From the NCBI RefSeq assembly GCF_006265175.1, contig NZ_VDCQ01000016.1:1-64000 (forward strand): a stretch of DNA of 64,000 bases, given 5' to 3'. Of this stretch, positions 19,459 through 27,163 are shown in pieces. The DNA is from Paenibacillus hemerocallicola. Lineage in GTDB: Bacteria; Bacillota; Bacilli; Paenibacillales; NBRC-103111. The notes below the pieces were generated by a model. The model had not been told where the DNA came from and did no database searches. It saw only the letters and a program-made list of their open reading frames with translations. Position 1 is the first letter of the stretch; each line of letters begins with the position of its first letter. The position numbers and the translations under genes are program-made.

Positions 19459-20427
19459 GTGACCCGACTAATAACGGCACTGAAGTCGAAACGGTCGGAC
19501 GGTTTCGATTGGAGGGCGGGGCTGACCAAGACGCGACACGTGATCTTGGGCAAAGAGGCCGACAAAGGACTCATCTTCCGCGCCTTCATCTATCTCGTTC
19601 TGATCGACGTTGCTTATATTTATTTGAACCCGATTTTGTTCATGATCACGACGATGGTGAAAAACTCGCAAGACTTGCTCGACCCGGCCGTCAGCTGGGT
19701 GCCGAGAGCGATCTACACGGGCGTTCTGCAGGACGCATGGACCAAGCTGAAATATCCGAGCGCGTTTACGATCAGCGCCGTGCTGTCGTTAACGATAGCG
19801 GTCCTGCAGACGGTATCTTGCGCTGTTGCCGGATATGCGTTCGCACGGCTCGAGTTTCCGTTCAAGCGCACGTTGTTTTTCTGCTTGATCTTGACTTTCA
19901 TCGTGCCGATCCAGGTCGTCATTCTGCCTAACCTGATCGCGGCGAGCCAACTCGGGCTAATGAAAACGTATATCCCGATCGTGCTGCCCGCCTTGTTCGG
20001 GCATGGACTGAAGGGTGCGCTGTTCGTCATCATTTACCGCCAGTTTTTCTCCACCCAGCCGAAAGAGCTGGAGGAAGCGGCCAAGATCGACGGCGCCAAC
20101 GTATTCAAAATTTTCTACAAGGTAATGCTGCCGCTCGCAAAACCGGCCATTCTCGTCGTATTCCTGTTCTCGTTCGTATGGACCTGGAACGATTACTACT
20201 TGCCGAGCATGTACCTGAACGGCGTGAAGGAAGTACCGCTGTCGATGGGTATTTCGCAAATATCGGCGGTGCTCACGCAGCAGGCGGCCGAGTTCGGGCC
20301 ATCGATTTTCGATGAGCCGCTGAAGATGGCTACCTCGTTCTTGATCATCCTTCCTCCGCTCGTGCTGTATATGTTTACGCAGCGCTGGTTCGTCGAAGGC
20401 GTAGAGCGTACGGGTCTCGTAGAATAG
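19459..20427 (+). CDS. Carbohydrate ABC transporter permease, second pair (UgpE type)
   Basis: 322 residues, GTG start with AAGGAGG 7 bases upstream. About 45 extra cytoplasmic N-terminal residues precede the first TM segment. The EAA loop is ELEEAAKIDGANVFKIFY and the C-terminal RWFVEGVERTGLVE is typical of the subfamily. It is the last gene of the cluster and is followed by a strong terminator. Confidence 0.9.
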   Translation: MTRLITALKSKRSDGFDWRAGLTKTRHVILGKEADKGLIFRAFIYLVLIDVAYIYLNPILFMITTMVKNSQDLLDPAVSWVPRAIYTGVLQDAWTKLKYPSAFTISAVLSLTIAVLQTVSCAVAGYAFARLEFPFKRTLFFCLILTFIVPIQVVILPNLIAASQLGLMKTYIPIVLPALFGHGLKGALFVIIYRQFFSTQPKELEEAAKIDGANVFKIFYKVMLPLAKPAILVVFLFSFVWTWNDYYLPSMYLNGVKEVPLSMGISQISAVLTQQAAEFGPSIFDEPLKMATSFLIILPPLVLYMFTQRWFVEGVERTGLVE

Positions 20428-20445
20428 GTAAAAAAACCAAAAGCA

Positions 20446-20480
20446 CGGCGGGAGGATTTTTGCCTCCCGCCGTTGAATTT
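20446..20480 (+). terminator. Terminator of the carbohydrate cluster
   Basis: Perfect 10-bp stem CGGCGGGAGG (20446-20455) with CCTCCCGCCG (20463-20472) and a small T-rich loop; the tail is TTGAATTTT. It separates the transport cluster from the two-component system. Confidence 0.85.
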
Positions 20481-20513
20481 TATAGGAAACAGCACTCACC
20501 AGGAGGATGACCG

Positions 20514-21221
20514 GTGCATATCCTGATTGTCGAAGACGAACCGAAAATCCGCGACGTACTCATTGCCTATTTCGAGAAGGAAGGCTGGAAAACCGATTAC
20601 ACGTCGAACGGGATGGAAGCCGTTCAAAAATTCGATTTCCATCAGCACGATCTTATTATTCTCGATCTGATGCTCGAAGGCTTGCCCGGAGAAGAAGTGT
20701 GCAAACGAATTCGCGAAAAATCGAATGTCCCCATCATTATGGTTACCTCCAAATCCCGTGAAATCGACACGATCAACGGGTTGAATCTCGGGGCCGACGA
20801 CTATATCGTCAAGCCGTTCCGTGCCAAGGAATTGATCGCCCGCATTTATGCGCTGTTCCGCCGGATTGCCCCCGTCAAAAGAGAAAACGACGACGAGAAA
20901 GTAATCCGTTTCTTTGGCGGCAAACTCGTCATTAATATGGAGACCCGCGAGGTGCTGGCCGACGGGAGGCCCGCTCCGCTAACCGCTACCGAATTCAAGC
21001 TGCTGTCCGTCCTCATTCGCAAACCGGGCAAAGTATACAGCCGGGCCGATCTTTCGTATACGGTGCAAGGATACCGCTTTCAAGGCGACGGACGAGCTAT
21101 CGATGCCCATGTCAAAAACTTGCGCAAAAAAATCGAACCGGATCCCGGCGCTCCTCTTTATATCGTTACGGTCGTCGGTACCGGATACAAATTCTCGATG
21201 CAGCCGGATGAACCCGAATGA
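20514..21221 (+). CDS. OmpR/PhoB-family response regulator
   Basis: 235 residues, GTG start with AGGAGG upstream. The receiver domain (about 1-115) has the acidic pair EDE, phospho-acceptor Asp in IILDLMLEG, Thr in MVTSKS and Lys in YIVKPF. A winged-helix DNA-binding domain follows (about 130-230; LTATEFKLLSVLIRKPGKV, RAIDAHVKNLRKKIE). It overlaps the histidine kinase by 4 bp. The targets are not evident; the sugar cluster immediately upstream is a candidate. Confidence 0.93.
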   Translation: MHILIVEDEPKIRDVLIAYFEKEGWKTDYTSNGMEAVQKFDFHQHDLIILDLMLEGLPGEEVCKRIREKSNVPIIMVTSKSREIDTINGLNLGADDYIVKPFRAKELIARIYALFRRIAPVKRENDDEKVIRFFGGKLVINMETREVLADGRPAPLTATEFKLLSVLIRKPGKVYSRADLSYTVQGYRFQGDGRAIDAHVKNLRKKIEPDPGAPLYIVTVVGTGYKFSMQPDEPE

Positions 21222-22603
21222 TGAAACATATATGGATTTATGTCCGCACAATGAGCTTTATTTTGTTCATGAGCTTCCTTCTCTATTCCGTCGTGTTCGT
21301 CTTGCTCATCTCGCTTATCAATAATACGAATTGGCAATCGCTGTTCTCGCGTTTTCATTCCGTGCAGATGGAGAAAAACGGCTATTTGGTCATGGATGAT
21401 ATGCGCAGAGAAGGAATTACGCATGGCCCGCTTACGGAAGATCAGCGGCAATGGCTGCAGCGCAGAGCCGCCCTGTACGGCATTTTGCTCCGTTTCGAAA
21501 GCAAGGACCGCAAAGAGGTATGGTTCGATACGTTCTCGAAGGCAAAGGTGGCGTCATCCCAAGATTCGGCGGAAGTTCCTTACACGACGAACGGGCAAAT
21601 GCAGGGCTACTTGAAAATGGAATATATTTTGAGCAACAGCGAGCTGGAGCCCGCTTATGCGGAATTTATGAAGTCGATCGATTTCCGCTCCAAGCTGCTG
21701 TTGATCGGAGTCGTAATCGCTTCGATCCTGTTCAGCGTGTTCATTGCTCGCGTCCTTACGAAACGATTGAAGGAAGTGTACCGGATGGCGACGGAAATCG
21801 GCAAAGGGAAGCGGGATGTCGCCGTTCCGTTGAAAGGTCCGGAGGAAGTAAGAAGGCTGGCCGCCACTTTGCACGAAATGACCAAGGAGCTGAAAAAACA
21901 GGAGGACTGGCGCCACCACCTGATGGAGGATTTGACGCATGAGCTGCGAACGCCGCTGACGACGCTGCTCACGCAAATCGAAGCGATCATCGATGGCGTC
22001 TACGAGCCAGAGCCCGAACGTCTGCAGGACATTTACGAGGAGCTGATCCGGCTCTCGCGGCTCGTGAACGACCTCGAGCGGTTGTCCGAAGCCGAGAGCG
22101 CCCGCTTCTCCTTGAACGTACGCAGAACGAATATGGTCGAGCTGGCGAGAATGGTATACTCCAACTTTTTGCCGCTCTCGCGAAACAAAGGAATCAAGCT
22201 TACGTTCGAACCGGCTTTCGTGCCTTGTTATGCCGAGGTGGACAGGGACAAAATCGTTCAGGTATTGTCCAATATCGTCTCGAATGCGATCAAATATACG
22301 CCTGAGGGCGGGAACGTAAACATCCGCGTCTCCTACAATGTCGAGTGGACGGTTATCCGTTGCGAGGACAACGGGATCGGCGTCAGCGAGAAAGATTTGC
22401 CGTACATCTTCAACCGGCTATACCGTGCCGATAAATCGCGCTCGCGGTTCAGCGGTGGGGTCGGTCTCGGCTTGAGCATCGCCAAGGCGCTGGCGGAAGC
22501 CCATAACGGTACGATCGAAGCCGAATCGGAGCTGGGGGTCGGCTCGGTCTTTACGATTACGCTGCCGATTCATTTTACTCCTTATATGGGAGAGGAATCT
22601 TAG
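21218..22603 (+). CDS. HAMP-containing sensor histidine kinase
   Basis: Membrane sensor kinase, 461 residues. TM1 (about 12-33), an extracytoplasmic sensor loop of about 130 residues, TM2 (about 165-187), HAMP (to about 240), HisKA with the phospho-acceptor His in DLTHELRTPLTT, then HATPase_c with N box (NIVSNAIKYTPEGG), G1 (CEDNGIGVSEKDL) and G2 (GVGLGLSIAKAL). Its partner is the regulator overlapping upstream. The sensor loop has no recognised ligand fold. Confidence 0.93.
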   Translation: MMKHIWIYVRTMSFILFMSFLLYSVVFVLLISLINNTNWQSLFSRFHSVQMEKNGYLVMDDMRREGITHGPLTEDQRQWLQRRAALYGILLRFESKDRKEVWFDTFSKAKVASSQDSAEVPYTTNGQMQGYLKMEYILSNSELEPAYAEFMKSIDFRSKLLLIGVVIASILFSVFIARVLTKRLKEVYRMATEIGKGKRDVAVPLKGPEEVRRLAATLHEMTKELKKQEDWRHHLMEDLTHELRTPLTTLLTQIEAIIDGVYEPEPERLQDIYEELIRLSRLVNDLERLSEAESARFSLNVRRTNMVELARMVYSNFLPLSRNKGIKLTFEPAFVPCYAEVDRDKIVQVLSNIVSNAIKYTPEGGNVNIRVSYNVEWTVIRCEDNGIGVSEKDLPYIFNRLYRADKSRSRFSGGVGLGLSIAKALAEAHNGTIEAESELGVGSVFTITLPIHFTPYMGEES

Positions 22604-22632
22604 TCCGGGTTCGGTAAACGAGCACATGCTGG

Positions 22633-22679
22633 AAGGTCATGATCATCGCGATAGAGCTGCGATGGAATGGCCTTTTTTG
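22633..22679 (+). terminator. Terminator after the sensor kinase gene
   Basis: Stem built from CATCGC/GCGATG and outer AAGG..CCTT arms, followed by TTTTTT. It lies 30 bases past the kinase stop. Confidence 0.8.
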
Positions 22680-22690
22680 TCGTTATAGAC

Positions 22691-22766
22691 TTTATAAGTC
22701 TCGGGGTCCCCGCAAAGTACCTGGATAGGCGTCGGAGCAAGGGCCGCGCTTTGTGGGGTGATTTTG
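22691..22766 (+). repeat. Dispersed intergenic repeat, family 2 copy 1
   Basis: About 75 bp that begins GGGGTCCCCGCAAAGTACC and ends GCTTTGTGGGGTGATTTT. The ends are complementary (CCCCGCAAAG with CTTTGTGGGG), enclosing about 40 nt. Closely similar to 58735-58808; more diverged inverted copies lie at 41065-41133 and 46754-46818. It occupies part of a 325-base gene-free stretch between the kinase terminator and the HAD-gene promoter. Confidence 0.85.
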
Positions 22767-22847
22767 TCGTATTGGCGCATCTTATCGCGATATTTGTAAT
22801 ATAATATAACATGAATATGCCATTTCACTATAAAACTAATAATTTTA

Positions 22848-22876
22848 TTGTTTAGATTATTCAGATATGTTACAAT
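22848..22876 (+). promoter_or_regulatory. Sigma-A-type promoter of the HAD phosphatase gene
   Basis: TTGTTT at 22848-22853 and TACAAT at 22871-22876 with a 17-bp spacer in an AT-rich region, about 50 bases ahead of the start codon. Confidence 0.7.
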
Positions 22877-22928
22877 ACATAACATAAAATCAGTTGATGG
22901 TATTTTTACACCAAGGGAGGCGGCGCGG

Positions 22929-23687
22929 ATGAGTTGGAAGATGATTGCACTGGATTTGGACGGAACGCTTCTGGACCGGAACGGGAATATTTCCGATGAA
23001 AATGCGGAGTGGGTTCGGAAGGCGCAAACTTCCGGCATGAATGTCGTGCTCGTGAGCGGACGCCATCGGATTCGGATGGCACCGGTCATCGAGAAGCTGG
23101 ATTTGAGACTTCCGGTCATTACGACGAACGGCTGCGAGATATGGTCCGCCGAAGGTCATTTGCTCGACCGCAACGTACTCCCGTGGAAAGATGTGGAGAT
23201 CGTCAATTTGTTCGCATTCCAGCATAATGTCAACTACCGTGCTTATTGCGCGGAAGGCGTGTTCGACTCCGACCGGAGTCAGCATTTGGCGCAGATGGAC
23301 TACAGCTGGCTGAAGGTGCTGTTGAAATCGGATAACCGCCGCAGCTTGTCCGAAGCTTACGAGCGGTTGCATGCAACGAATCGACTGGAATTGACGACGT
23401 ACGGCTCCCCCGGGGAACCGCAGCAAATCGACGTTCAGCCGAAAGGTACGGGCAAAGCGGCGGCTCTCGGCAAGCTGTGCGGCATGCTCGGCATTCGCAA
23501 AGAGGAGGTCGTAGCGTTCGGCGACGATCGCAACGACATCGAGATGCTCCGCTGGGCCGGACTAGGCATCGCGATGGGCAACGCGCCTGATGACGTGAAG
23601 GCGGCTGCCGATACGGTCGCTCCTAGTTATCTCGAATCCGGAGTTGGGCGGACGATCGCACGTATCATGAGGCATGCCACGGCTTAA
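22929..23687 (+). CDS. Cof-type HAD-superfamily phosphatase
   Basis: Cytoplasmic Mg-dependent phosphatase, 252 residues. ATG at 22929 with AAGGGAGG upstream; an in-frame TTG at 22848 is the -35 element and is rejected as a start. Motif I is ALDLDGTLLD (nucleophile first Asp), motif II VLVSGRH, motif III Lys in QPKGTGKAAA, motif IV FGDDRNDIEML. A C2-type cap lies between motifs II and III. Substrates of this family are usually sugar phosphates or cofactor phosphates and cannot be specified here. It is followed by its own terminator. Confidence 0.92.
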   Translation: MSWKMIALDLDGTLLDRNGNISDENAEWVRKAQTSGMNVVLVSGRHRIRMAPVIEKLDLRLPVITTNGCEIWSAEGHLLDRNVLPWKDVEIVNLFAFQHNVNYRAYCAEGVFDSDRSQHLAQMDYSWLKVLLKSDNRRSLSEAYERLHATNRLELTTYGSPGEPQQIDVQPKGTGKAAALGKLCGMLGIRKEEVVAFGDDRNDIEMLRWAGLGIAMGNAPDDVKAAADTVAPSYLESGVGRTIARIMRHATA

Positions 23688-23705
23688 GGACCACGTTTGA
23701 GTTAT

Positions 23706-23746
23706 ACCGTATATTCGGCGCGCATGTGCCGCATATACGGTTTTTT
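23706..23746 (+). terminator. Terminator of the HAD phosphatase gene
   Basis: Stem ACCGTATAT..CGGC with GCCG..ATATACGGT, followed by TTTTTT; 18 bases after the stop. Confidence 0.88.
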
Positions 23747-23895
23747 GGCATTTTATCGCTGCACTGGACATCCGCAGCCGATTTCGCTGTGTACGAGAAA
23801 TGAGCGGCGTGATATTATACGGGTACATACATGATGGACAACGGAACGGAACGGCATAGCGGTACAGCCGTTGACGGCGATAAGGGGGATCCCGC

Positions 23896-25053
23896 GTGGG
23901 GGAAACGATATGGATCAACGCGAAGCTTTATTCGGGACATCGCGTTATTGAAAATGGCCGGATGATCGTAACGGAGGGCGGCACGATTCGCGCTTTGGGG
24001 GACGAGCTTCTGCCGGTTCCCGCTCATGCGCGCGTGATGGATTGCAAAGGGGCTTTGCTGCTTCCCGGGTTTATCGACGTTCACATTCATGGCGGGAACG
24101 GATACGGCATGATGGAAGCGACATATGAAGCGCTGGACGGCATTAGCCGATTTCATGCGCGTCACGGGACGACGGCTTTTCTGGCGACGACCTCGACCTC
24201 CGCGAAGGAGACGATCGTTCGGGCGCTGCGCAATGCGGCCGAGCATATTGGCAGAACGTCCGGCTCCGAGCTTGCGGGCATTCATCTTGAGGGGCCGTAC
24301 TTGGACGAGCTGCGCAGAGGGGCTCAAAGCAAAGAGCATTTAAGATTGCCGGTGCCGGCGGAAATCGACGAGTTTTACGAGGCGGCGGGCGGGCATATCC
24401 GTCTCGTTACGCTGGCGCCTGAAATCGAGGGCGGAATGGAGACGATCCGTCATTTTGTCGGCAAAGGCATCACGGTATCGGCGGGTCATTCCGATGCTAC
24501 ATTTGCACAAATACAAAAGGCGGCATCTCTCGGACTGAACCATACGACCCATCATTTCAACGGGATGAGTCCGCTTCATCACCGGGAACCGGGCCTGGCC
24601 GGAGCGGGTCTCATTTTGGAGGAGCTGACGACGGAGCTGATCTGCGACGGAATCCATGTCCATCCCGCCGTCGTCAAGCTGTTGTTCGAGATGAAAAAGC
24701 CGGAGAAAGTATGCATGATCACCGATGCCGTAACGCCGGCCGGCTTGCCGGATGGAGAATATGGCGACGTTGTCGTCCGATCCGGCGAAATTACGTTGAA
24801 GAACGGCTCATCGCTCGCAGGAAGCTCGCTGACGATGCTGCAGGCGCTCAAAAACGCGATCCGCTTTACCGGATACCCGATCGAGAAGCTGCTGCCCTCG
24901 ATGACGATCGTCCCGGCTCGTCAAGCCCGGCTCGACCGCGTGAAGGGAACGCTGACGCCGGGAAAGCACGCCGATTTCGTGCTGCTTACGCCGGAGCTCG
25001 AGCTCGTCTCCACGCATGTCAGAGGCGTCGAAGTGTACCGGTCGGAGGCTTAG
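23896..25053 (+). CDS. nagA: N-acetylglucosamine-6-phosphate deacetylase
   Basis: Converts GlcNAc-6-phosphate to glucosamine-6-phosphate and acetate, feeding amino-sugar catabolism and cell-wall recycling. 385 residues, GTG start with AAGGGGG upstream. Amidohydrolase fold: metal/active-site signatures DVHIHGGNGYG, IHLEGPYL, SAGHSDATF, HHFNGMSPLHH, CDGIHVHP and the catalytic Asp region MITDAVTPAGLPDG. No nagB or GntR-type regulator lies beside it, unlike the B. subtilis nagAB arrangement. The upstream HAD gene has its own terminator, so nagA is probably transcribed alone. Confidence 0.94.
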   Translation: MGETIWINAKLYSGHRVIENGRMIVTEGGTIRALGDELLPVPAHARVMDCKGALLLPGFIDVHIHGGNGYGMMEATYEALDGISRFHARHGTTAFLATTSTSAKETIVRALRNAAEHIGRTSGSELAGIHLEGPYLDELRRGAQSKEHLRLPVPAEIDEFYEAAGGHIRLVTLAPEIEGGMETIRHFVGKGITVSAGHSDATFAQIQKAASLGLNHTTHHFNGMSPLHHREPGLAGAGLILEELTTELICDGIHVHPAVVKLLFEMKKPEKVCMITDAVTPAGLPDGEYGDVVVRSGEITLKNGSSLAGSSLTMLQALKNAIRFTGYPIEKLLPSMTIVPARQARLDRVKGTLTPGKHADFVLLTPELELVSTHVRGVEVYRSEA

Positions 25054-25134
25054 AAGGCTGCGGTCACACCACAGCCGCTCCTGTGCCCGGGCATATTGGG
25101 AACGAGTACAACATGAGGAAGCGTTACGGACGAA

Positions 25135-25209
25135 AATAAGGTTGAAACGAGCACTAAATCCGTCTCAAAGCGGGGAAATGGCGCGGATAGTGCCGAAATC
25201 AACCTTATT
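25135..25209. repeat. Long palindromic intergenic element
   Basis: Perfect 11-bp terminal inverted repeats AATAAGGTTGA (25135-25145) and TCAACCTTATT (25199-25209) enclose a second, imperfect pair GCACTAAATCCG / CGGATAGTGC. The whole can fold into one long hairpin between the convergent nagA and pepF genes. No second copy was found in this window, but the architecture resembles the dispersed repeats elsewhere in it. Confidence 0.75.
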
Positions 25210-25222
25210 GTTAGGCGCTGAA

Positions 25223-25272
25223 GCGCAGTACCGCGCGCCGGGAGACGCGCGGTGCTGCGCTGCGGTTGTTTT
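25223..25272 (+). terminator. Strong hairpin, probable nagA terminator
   Basis: 15-bp stem GCGCAGTACCGCGCG (25223-25237) with CGCGCGGTGCTGCGC (25246-25260), one mismatch, then TTGTTTTG on the plus strand. It lies between convergent genes and could stop transcription from both sides. A smaller hairpin without a T-run lies at 25056-25076 just after nagA. Confidence 0.7.
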
Positions 25273-25286
25273 GATAAATTTTGGAA

Positions 25287-27080
25287 TTAGCCCCGCGTCA
25301 ACTCCTCCATCTGGCCGATCAGCTGCTCGAACACGCTCATCGCTTGACGGATCGGCTCGGGCGACGACATGTCGACGCCGGCACGCTTCAAAATTTCGAT
25401 CGAATAGTCGCTGCCGCCGCTCTTCAGGAAGCCGAGGTACCTCTCGACAGCCGGTTCTCCCTCGTCGAGAATTTGCTTGGCGAAGCTGGTTGCCGCAGAG
25501 AAGCCCGTTGCATATTTGAATACGTAGAAGCTTCTGTAGAAGTGGGGGATACGGGCCCATTCCATCTCGATATCTTTGTCTACGGTCATCGAGTCCCCGT
25601 GATAACGAACGTTCAGGTCGTAATAAATGCCGCTGAAGTCCTGATGCGTGAGCGACTCGCCTTGCTCGGCCTTCGTGTAGATGATTTTCTCGAACTCGGC
25701 GAACATCGTTTGCCGGAATACGGTCGTGCGGAATTTATCGGCATAATGGCACAGCAAATACAATTTTTGCTTCGGATCGGACGCATGGTTCAGCAGATGG
25801 TCCATAAGCAGCGCTTCGTTCAGCGTCGATGCGACCTCGGCCAAAAATATCGTATACTGCGCGTCGCGGTAGTCCTGGTGCGAATCGGACAAATACGAGT
25901 GTAGCGCATGGCCCATTTCATGCGTCAACGTGAACATGCTGCTCAGGTTGTCCTTATGGTTGAGCAGGACGAACGGATGAGTGCCGTACGCGCCCGAGCA
26001 GTAGGCGCCGCTTCGTTTGCCTTCATTCTCGTAGACGTCGATCCAGCCGCCGTTCAAGCCTTCCTCCAATATGGTTCCATAGTTGTCGCCGAGCGGCCTT
26101 ACGCTTTCCAGGACAATCTTTTTCGCTTCCTCGTAGGCAATGTCCATCTTGTACTCGTCGACCAGCGGAGCGAACAGATCGTACATATGCAGTTCGTCCA
26201 CCTTCAGCAGCTTTTTCCGCAGCTCCATGTACCGGTGCAGCAGCGGCAAGCTTTCATGGATCGCTGAGATCAGGTTATCGTATACGTCCACCGGGATTTT
26301 ATCGCCATATAGCGACGCTTCGAGGGCGGAAGGGTATTTTCTCGCTTTGGCATAAAATTGGTTTTTCGTCAGGTTGGCGCTTAGCGTCGCGGCCAACGTG
26401 TTGCGCAGCTTGCCGTAAGTTCCGTACATCGCCTCGAAGGCGTTTTTGCGGACTTCGCGGTCGCGGCTTTCGAGAAACTGGATATAGCGGCCATGGGTCA
26501 GCTCGATTTCTTCGCCGTTCTCGTCCCGGATCTTCGGAAATTTCATGTCTGCGTTGTTGAGCATGCCGAAAATCGTTCCGGGAGCTTGGGAGACGTTGCC
26601 TACTTGAGCGAGCAGCGCTTCCTCCGCCTTGGATAAAATATGCGGCTTCTGACGAAGCATGTCCTCGAGCGTTTTCTTGTATTTCGCAAGCGCCGGATCG
26701 GCTACGAGCGACTGCAGCTTCTCGTCCGGCAAGTCCAATATTTCCGGAGTAATAAAGGACATGGCCTCGTTCACGCGGACCGCGAGCTTCTTCACTTTGT
26801 CCGACAAAGCCTGATGGACCGGCTCGGCCATATCCTCATGGTGACGGTTGCTTGCATAGGAATATAACCGTTCGGTCAGCAGGGAAAGCTTATCCTCGAG
26901 CTCGAAGCATTGACGAATCGTATCCGCATCGTTCAGTTTGCCTTCGAAATTGCCGATATCGCCGGCCAGCTTCTGAACGGCCTCATATTCATCGTCCCAC
27001 GCTTGCCGGTCGGCAAATAAATCCTCCAGCCGCCAACGGTGCTCGGCCGGTACTTCGGTACGCTTCCATACGGTTTTCAT
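25287..27080 (-). CDS. pepF: Oligoendopeptidase F (M3 family), copy 1
   Basis: Zinc metallopeptidase cleaving short oligopeptides in the cytoplasm, 597 residues. The open frame extends to 27434, but those codons lie antisense or out of frame over the neighbouring gene; the ATG at 27080 (MKTVWKRTEVPAEHRW) matches the paralog start. Zinc site LTHEMGHALHS with the third ligand in AEVASTLNE. About 80 percent identical by eye to the next gene upstream, so a recent tandem duplication. It has no signal peptide, unlike the long form of the paralog. Confidence 0.92.
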   Translation of the reverse strand: MKTVWKRTEVPAEHRWRLEDLFADRQAWDDEYEAVQKLAGDIGNFEGKLNDADTIRQCFELEDKLSLLTERLYSYASNRHHEDMAEPVHQALSDKVKKLAVRVNEAMSFITPEILDLPDEKLQSLVADPALAKYKKTLEDMLRQKPHILSKAEEALLAQVGNVSQAPGTIFGMLNNADMKFPKIRDENGEEIELTHGRYIQFLESRDREVRKNAFEAMYGTYGKLRNTLAATLSANLTKNQFYAKARKYPSALEASLYGDKIPVDVYDNLISAIHESLPLLHRYMELRKKLLKVDELHMYDLFAPLVDEYKMDIAYEEAKKIVLESVRPLGDNYGTILEEGLNGGWIDVYENEGKRSGAYCSGAYGTHPFVLLNHKDNLSSMFTLTHEMGHALHSYLSDSHQDYRDAQYTIFLAEVASTLNEALLMDHLLNHASDPKQKLYLLCHYADKFRTTVFRQTMFAEFEKIIYTKAEQGESLTHQDFSGIYYDLNVRYHGDSMTVDKDIEMEWARIPHFYRSFYVFKYATGFSAATSFAKQILDEGEPAVERYLGFLKSGGSDYSIEILKRAGVDMSSPEPIRQAMSVFEQLIGQMEELTRG

Positions 27081-27117
27081 AAAGAACCCTCCCGTCGATA
27101 TTCGCTGAATCGTTTGC

Positions 27118-27153
27118 CAAAAAAACAGCCCCCGACAGCCTGATGCCGGGGAC
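27118..27153 (-). terminator. Terminator between the two pepF copies
   Basis: On the minus strand CCCCGGCATCAGGCTGTCGGGG forms an imperfect stem and is followed by GCTGTTTTTTT, 11 bases past the stop of copy 2. The two pepF genes are therefore probably separate transcription units. Confidence 0.82.
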
Positions 27154-27163
27154 TCGGTTGTAA

